Below, one piece after another: positions 60,110-64,000 of a stretch of DNA of 64,000 nt. Below the pieces are notes generated by a model. It had not been told where the DNA came from. It ran no database searches and worked only from the letters and a program-made list of their open reading frames with translations. Position 1 is the stretch's first letter, and every line of letters begins with the position of its first letter. This DNA comes from Sphingobacterium sp. BN32. Its GTDB lineage: Bacteria; Bacteroidota; Bacteroidia; Sphingobacteriales; Sphingobacteriaceae. The stretch lies in contig NZ_CP129963.1 of NCBI RefSeq assembly GCF_030503615.1, forward strand, positions 2,480,001 to 2,544,000, in the 5' to 3' direction. The translations under genes were made by a program, and so were the position numbers.

Positions 60110-61519
60110 ATGATCAAAAAAAGTATAAGCTTTTTCTTTGCGTTTGTTTTATGCGTCGGATTAAGCTTTGGACAGAAACAACCGAAGTATATTTTCTATC
60201 TGATTGGTGATGGAATGGGCTTAAACCAAGTACAAGCTGCCGAGGTGTTTTTAGCGAGCCAGCAAAATAAGAATAGTACGGTGCCGATGGTATTCAGCAC
60301 TTTCCCCTACGCAACCCACGCCACATCGCACTCTTTATCGCATGGCGTAACGGATTCGGGTGCTGGTGGTACCGCTTTAGCCGTAGGTTATAAAACCAAG
60401 AACGGCGTGATCGGTATGGATAGCGCTGGTGTGAAAGCATATGAAAGTATCGCCTACAAAGCGAAGAAAAAAGGCATGAAGGTAGGTATTACAACTAGCG
60501 TTAGTATCGACCATGCAACACCTGCATCATTCTTTGCGAATCAAAAAGACCGCGACATGTATTATGAGATCGGTCAAGATATTATTAAATCTAATTTCGA
60601 CTTCTTCGCCGGTTCTGGATTCTTAAAACCTGAGACCAACGCGAAAGGTGAAAAAGTAGCACCTTTGATTCCGCAATTAGAAAAAGCGGGCTACACCATG
60701 CTTTATGGGATGAATGATTTCAACAAAGTAAAAAGCGGACAGAACAAGTTGATCTTGATGAACAATCAAGGAACTTCGCCTGTATCGTTAAAATTTGCGA
60801 TCGATCAGGAAGCAAACGATATGAACCTTGCGAACATTACCGAAGCAGCAATTAAAACTTTGAGCCAAGGAAACCAAGGATTCTTCTTAATGGTTGAAGG
60901 TGGAAAGATCGATTGGGCTTGCCACTCGAACGATGGCGCGGCAGCCATCCAGGAAGTGATCGACTTCAACAAAGCCGTTCAGAAAGCTTATGATTTTTAT
61001 CAAAAACATCCAGAGGAAACATTAATCATTGTTACTGCTGACCACGAAACCGGTGGTATGGGTGTTGGCAACGGTGGTTCTACGCTTCGTATCAATAACA
61101 TCAAGAATCAGAAGATTTCGCAAGAAGCGCTTTCCACAAAGATCAATGCGCTTCGTGAGAAAAACAATAGCGCAGCTTGGGAACAGGTGAAAGCCCTATT
61201 GAGCGAACAAACAGGCCTATGGACGAACGTGAAAGTGGGCGAAAAGGAAGAGAAAGAAATCTTCGCAGCCTATGAGAAAAGCTTCGTCAATCACCAAAAC
61301 GAAACAGCAAAAAGCTTATACGCGAACAACGATAAAATCGCATCCCTTGCAATCAACGCATTAAACAAAGCATCTTCTATCAGTTGGGCTTCAGGAAGCC
61401 ACTCCGCAGCTTACATTCCGGTTTATGCCATCGGTGTAGGCGCTGAAAACTTCAGCCGCAAAATGGACAATGTAGATATCCCAAGAACATTGGGCAAAGT
61501 TGCTGGTTGGGAATTTTAG
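60110..61519 (+). CDS. Alkaline phosphatase
   Basis: A 469-residue exported phosphomonoesterase with signal peptide KKSISFFFAFVLCVGLSFG. Metal and active-site motifs: YLIGDGMGLNQVQA near residue 31, the Ser nucleophile in VTDSGAGGTALA near 83, VEGGKIDWACHSND, VTADHETGGMGVG near 305, and SWASGSHSAAYIPVYAIG. It belongs to the PhoA-like branch with two zinc and one magnesium. It releases phosphate from organic esters in the periplasm. The TAG stop is next to a heptamer array. Confidence 0.95.
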   Translation: MIKKSISFFFAFVLCVGLSFGQKQPKYIFYLIGDGMGLNQVQAAEVFLASQQNKNSTVPMVFSTFPYATHATSHSLSHGVTDSGAGGTALAVGYKTKNGVIGMDSAGVKAYESIAYKAKKKGMKVGITTSVSIDHATPASFFANQKDRDMYYEIGQDIIKSNFDFFAGSGFLKPETNAKGEKVAPLIPQLEKAGYTMLYGMNDFNKVKSGQNKLILMNNQGTSPVSLKFAIDQEANDMNLANITEAAIKTLSQGNQGFFLMVEGGKIDWACHSNDGAAAIQEVIDFNKAVQKAYDFYQKHPEETLIIVTADHETGGMGVGNGGSTLRINNIKNQKISQEALSTKINALREKNNSAAWEQVKALLSEQTGLWTNVKVGEKEEKEIFAAYEKSFVNHQNETAKSLYANNDKIASLAINALNKASSISWASGSHSAAYIPVYAIGVGAENFSRKMDNVDIPRTLGKVAGWEF

Positions 61520-61520
61520 G

Positions 61521-61647
61521 TAGTATTTAGTAGTTAGTACTTAGTATTAAGACCTGGACAGATCGTTTTAACACTAAGTACTAACTATTTTATTTAGTAG
61601 GCCAGCATAGGTCTAAATACTAACTACTAAATACTAACTACTACTAC
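61521..61647. repeat. Heptamer array G, inverted groups
   Basis: TAGTATT, TAGTAGT, TAGTACT, TAGTATT (61521-61548), a spacer with CTAAGTA, CTAACTA, then GGCCAGCATAGGT, then CTAAATA, CTAACTA, CTAAATA, CTAACTA, CTACTAC (61613-61647). The stop codon of the pirin gene (TAG, 61646-61644) is inside the last unit. Confidence 0.88.
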
Positions 61648-62357
61648 CCCACCGGCACTTCCATCAACAAAAACTCTGCATTGGTGCTAGCCTTGATAGA
61701 CACATGCTTCTCGCCCATAATGCCTAGGCCATCGCGGCTATGCATCAACTGGCTACCGACTTCGATATCTCCTTTTAGCACGAAAACATAGAGACCGTTA
61801 TTGGGATTTTTCAATACGTATTCGCGGGTGTATCCTGCGTCGAATGCTGCGAGGTGGAACCAAGCGTTCTGATGGATCCATACGCCTTCGTCGTCGGCAC
61901 TTGGTGATAAGATTTGTAAGAAATTATTGTGTGCTTTCTCTTTGTCGATTGCTTGCTGATCGTAGCGTGGCTCCACATTCTGCTTGTTGGGGATAACCCA
62001 GATCTGCAAGAATTTCACAGGGTCTACTTCCGAATGGTTGTATTCGCTATGCTCGATACCTGTTCCGGCACTCATGACTTGGATATCGCCAGGTTTGATG
62101 ACCGAACCATTGCCCATGCTATCGTTATGTGCAAGCTCGCCTTCTAATGGAATCGAGATAATTTCCATATTGCTATGTGGATGTCTTCCGAATCCCATCC
62201 CACCAGATACATAGTCGTCGTTCAGTACGCGCAGTACTCCGAAGTTCATGCGCTCTGCGTCCATATATCCTCCAAAACTAAATGTATGTCTGGAGTGCAA
62301 CCAACCGTGGTTTGCATCGCCTCTTGAATCTGCTTCGTGATAAATATACTTTGCCAT
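61644..62357 (-). CDS. Pirin family protein (YhaK/YhhW-like bicupin)
   Basis: A 237-residue cytoplasmic bicupin. The N-terminal metal site is GFGRHPHSNMEIIS near residue 50 with MSAGTGIEHSEYNHS near 90; YhhW-type relatives show quercetin dioxygenase activity, while the natural substrate is unclear. ATG 62357 (MAKYIYHEADSRG) gives the usual start. The C-terminal end FLLMEVPVG is normal for the family, so the stop supplied by the heptamer array has not removed a domain. Confidence 0.92.
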   Translation of the reverse strand: MAKYIYHEADSRGDANHGWLHSRHTFSFGGYMDAERMNFGVLRVLNDDYVSGGMGFGRHPHSNMEIISIPLEGELAHNDSMGNGSVIKPGDIQVMSAGTGIEHSEYNHSEVDPVKFLQIWVIPNKQNVEPRYDQQAIDKEKAHNNFLQILSPSADDEGVWIHQNAWFHLAAFDAGYTREYVLKNPNNGLYVFVLKGDIEVGSQLMHSRDGLGIMGEKHVSIKASTNAEFLLMEVPVG

Positions 62358-62440
62358 AATTTGAATCCTTCTTATTTGATAACGCAAATTTGAACAAAAG
62401 AGTTTGCTGGGGCATTGATGTAGGATAAGAATTTCAAAGG

Positions 62441-63118
62441 TTATAGTAATCCTTCATCGCGAAAGCTTAGGTAGGCACTGTCGGTGAAAATTAGATGGTC
62501 ATGGACGCGGATATCGATCAACTCGGCAGCACGGACAATCTTTTGGGTAATCTTCATATCGGTATCACTGGCTTTCAGAGTGCCGGAAGGATGATTATGT
62601 GCCAGAATAACGGAATGGGCTTTATTGAGCAGGGCGAAGCGAAAGATCGTTCGAATGTCAACCGGCGTAAAATCATTTCCGCCACGTCCTATCAACTGTG
62701 TATCGACCACTTTGCATGCGGTATTGAGATAAATCGTCCAGAACTCTTCATGGGGTAAATCCTGCAGTTTTGAGCGGAAGAACTCGTAGACCAGCTTACT
62801 GGAATTGAGGATAGGAATGTCGGTCTGTAGGGTTTCTTGTCGACGACGTCCCAGCTCCAAGGCCGCAATAATGCTGATTGCTTTCGCTTCACCTATACCC
62901 TTGTATTGGCAGAGGTCGTGCACCTCGAGTTTGGAGAGTTGAAGAAGATTATGATTTACACTCGCCAGAAGCCGCTTACAAAGTTCGACGGCTGTTTCTG
63001 TTCGAGAGCCAGAGCCGATAACGATAGCTAACAGCTCGGCATCAGTTACTGCCCGACGGCCTCGTTCAAGTAGTTTTTCTCTCGGTCGATCGGCTTCTGC
63101 CCATTCGCGGATGACCAT
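62441..63118 (-). CDS. RadC family JAB/MPN metalloprotein
   Basis: A 225-residue protein of the RadC group. The N terminus (IREWAEADRPREKLLERG) is the UPF0758 region with helix-hairpin-helix (YKGIGEAKAISIIAALELG). The JAMM metal motif is EEFWTIYLN followed by VILAHNHPSGTLKASDTD near residues 170-187. The name reflects an early claim of a repair role; the function is not established, and the metal site suggests a hydrolase. The ATG at 63118 is taken; another is four codons upstream. Confidence 0.93.
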   Translation of the reverse strand: MVIREWAEADRPREKLLERGRRAVTDAELLAIVIGSGSRTETAVELCKRLLASVNHNLLQLSKLEVHDLCQYKGIGEAKAISIIAALELGRRRQETLQTDIPILNSSKLVYEFFRSKLQDLPHEEFWTIYLNTACKVVDTQLIGRGGNDFTPVDIRTIFRFALLNKAHSVILAHNHPSGTLKASDTDMKITQKIVRAAELIDIRVHDHLIFTDSAYLSFRDEGLL

Positions 63119-63245
63119 TTTTTGAACCATGTGATATCTGTTTGATTAACAATCGATTCCTTATAAATATACGAATTCAATTAGACTTAAATACATTCAA
63201 TATCAACATCTTAAACGGATAACTTCCTATTTTAGCCTAAAACCT

Positions 63246-63253
63246 TATCTTTG
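63246..63253 (+). promoter_or_regulatory. -7 box of the cyclophilin gene
   Basis: TATCTTTG, 27 bases before the ATG at 63281. Confidence 0.45.
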
Positions 63254-63280
63254 TAAATATTTTTCGAATGAATTGAACTT

Positions 63281-63739
63281 ATGAGTAAAGCAATTATCAA
63301 AACAGAAAAAGGTGATATGACTGTGCAATTTTACACAGAAGATGCACCGAATACAGTAGCGAACTTTATTAAATTGGCTAAATCAGGATATTACGATGGA
63401 TTAACGTTTCACCGCGTCATCAATGATTTCGTAATCCAAGGTGGTTGTCCGAATACACGCGAAGGTGCAACAGGAATGCCAGGTACTGGTGGTCCGGGTT
63501 ACAAAATTGACTGCGAATTAGACGGAAATAACCAATACCACGACCGCGGTGTATTATCTATGGCACATGCTGGTCGCAATACCGGTGGATCACAATTTTT
63601 TATCTGCCATAGCCGCAACAATACGGCACACTTAGACAGAAACCACACTTGTTTTGGTAAAGTAATCGAGAATGTAGATGTGGTAGACGATATCCGTCAA
63701 GGCGATCGTATCTTAGGTATTGAAGTTATTGAAGATTAA
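63281..63739 (+). CDS. Peptidyl-prolyl cis-trans isomerase, cyclophilin type
   Basis: A 152-residue cytoplasmic PPIase (PpiB-like). The active-site residues are in [17 protein letters not shown] (FHRV, Gln) near residue 46 and GSQFFICHS near 105. There is no signal peptide. It is the minimal bacterial cyclophilin length. The DUF5606 gene starts 11 bases later in the same direction, an arrangement common enough in this phylum to suggest cotranscription. Confidence 0.96.
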   Translation: MSKAIIKTEKGDMTVQFYTEDAPNTVANFIKLAKSGYYDGLTFHRVINDFVIQGGCPNTREGATGMPGTGGPGYKIDCELDGNNQYHDRGVLSMAHAGRNTGGSQFFICHSRNNTAHLDRNHTCFGKVIENVDVVDDIRQGDRILGIEVIED

Positions 63740-63750
63740 TAAAGAGAAAG

Positions 63751-64000
63751 ATGAATTTAAGAGGATTAGTTTCCGTAACTGGAAAACCAGGATTATTTAA
63801 GTTAATCGGACAGAATAAAGGTGGCTTCATTCTAGAAACTTTAGATAAAGCAAAGATTAAATCGGTAGTTAACTTGTCGACAACCAAGATGGCGACATTG
63901 GAAGACATCACTATTTATGGTGAAGATGATGAGATCCGTTTGATCGATGTTTTCGAAGCAATCAAAGCGAATGATGGAAATACACCTGATGCAAAAGCGG
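63751..64000 (+). CDS. DUF5606 domain protein (partial)
   Basis: The first 83 codons are visible; the gene runs off the right edge. The start MNLRGLVSVTGKPGLFKLIGQ and the following GGFILETLD and KMATLEDITIYGEDDEIRL match the DUF5606 family, which is found mainly in Bacteroidota and has no known role. GAGAAAG precedes the ATG as a modest Shine-Dalgarno sequence. Confidence 0.85.
   Translation, partial: MNLRGLVSVTGKPGLFKLIGQNKGGFILETLDKAKIKSVVNLSTTKMATLEDITIYGEDDEIRLIDVFEAIKANDGNTPDAKA

Overview
The window looks like chromosome from a member of the Bacteroidota, most likely the Sphingobacteriaceae (a Sphingobacterium-like organism). Supporting signs are a SusC/SusD pair, Bacteroidota-type promoters (TAnnTTTG -7 boxes) a few bases upstream of start codons with weak Shine-Dalgarno sequences, a DUF5606 gene, Tat-exported Gfo/Idh proteins, M13 and S9 exported peptidases and a PagL-type acyloxyacyl hydrolase. 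The genus is inferred from gene content only. I see no rRNA, tRNA, CRISPR, prophage, integrase or transposase gene.

Layout. 1-5.3 kb: end of a BaiN-like flavoprotein, a Gfo/Idh oxidoreductase, argS, and divergently a short arginine decarboxylase. 5.5-20 kb: housekeeping and proteolysis genes (membrane-anchored metallo-beta-lactamase-fold hydrolase, Dcp-type M3 peptidase followed by an HMA-like/AraC regulator, TPR protein, lon, FUSC membrane protein, rnhA, NAD(P)HX repair enzyme, S9 peptidase, acyl-ACP thioesterase). 20.1-29.5 kb: an eight-gene minus-strand operon for sugar or glycoside uptake and oxidation (SUMF1-like protein, two Tat-type Gfo/Idh proteins, ApbE, a TIM-barrel sugar isomerase, an MFS nucleoside-permease-like transporter, a GMC oxidoreductase and its gluconate-dehydrogenase-subunit-3 partner). 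It resembles the 3-keto-glycoside pathways known from other bacteria. 29.5-41.8 kb: AEC transporter, acyloxyacyl hydrolase, outer-membrane lipoproteins, pyrF, an RluA synthase, panB, a copper-type P1B ATPase with an unusual metal-binding N terminus, MFS exporter and a small beta-barrel protein. 41.9-50.7 kb: NUDIX hydrolase, two L,D-transpeptidases in tandem, a long PurF-like protein, lipocalin-like protein, YchJ, YegP, M13 peptidase and a degenerate YgjP-like protein. 50.7-56 kb: a SusD gene and a SusC gene broken by two in-frame stop codons. 56-64 kb: S1/P1 nuclease, DUF4268 protein, lipocalin, DUF937-OmpA protein, alkaline phosphatase, pirin, RadC, a cyclophilin and the start of a DUF5606 gene.

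The most unusual signal is non-coding. Six intergenic spaces, five of them between convergent genes, hold arrays of a seven-base unit with a CTAA core (CTAANTA, TCTAATN or their complements). Each unit carries TAA on one strand and TAG on the other, and seven is not a multiple of three, so three or more units close all six reading frames. At several loci the stop codon of the adjoining gene is itself inside or in phase with the array. The arrays occur with other modules: a perfect 28-bp inverted repeat, an 85-bp tandem triplication, a C-rich hairpin with 21-bp arms and a perfect 62-bp palindrome. Together these look like a composite family of dispersed intergenic elements that I cannot assign to a known class.
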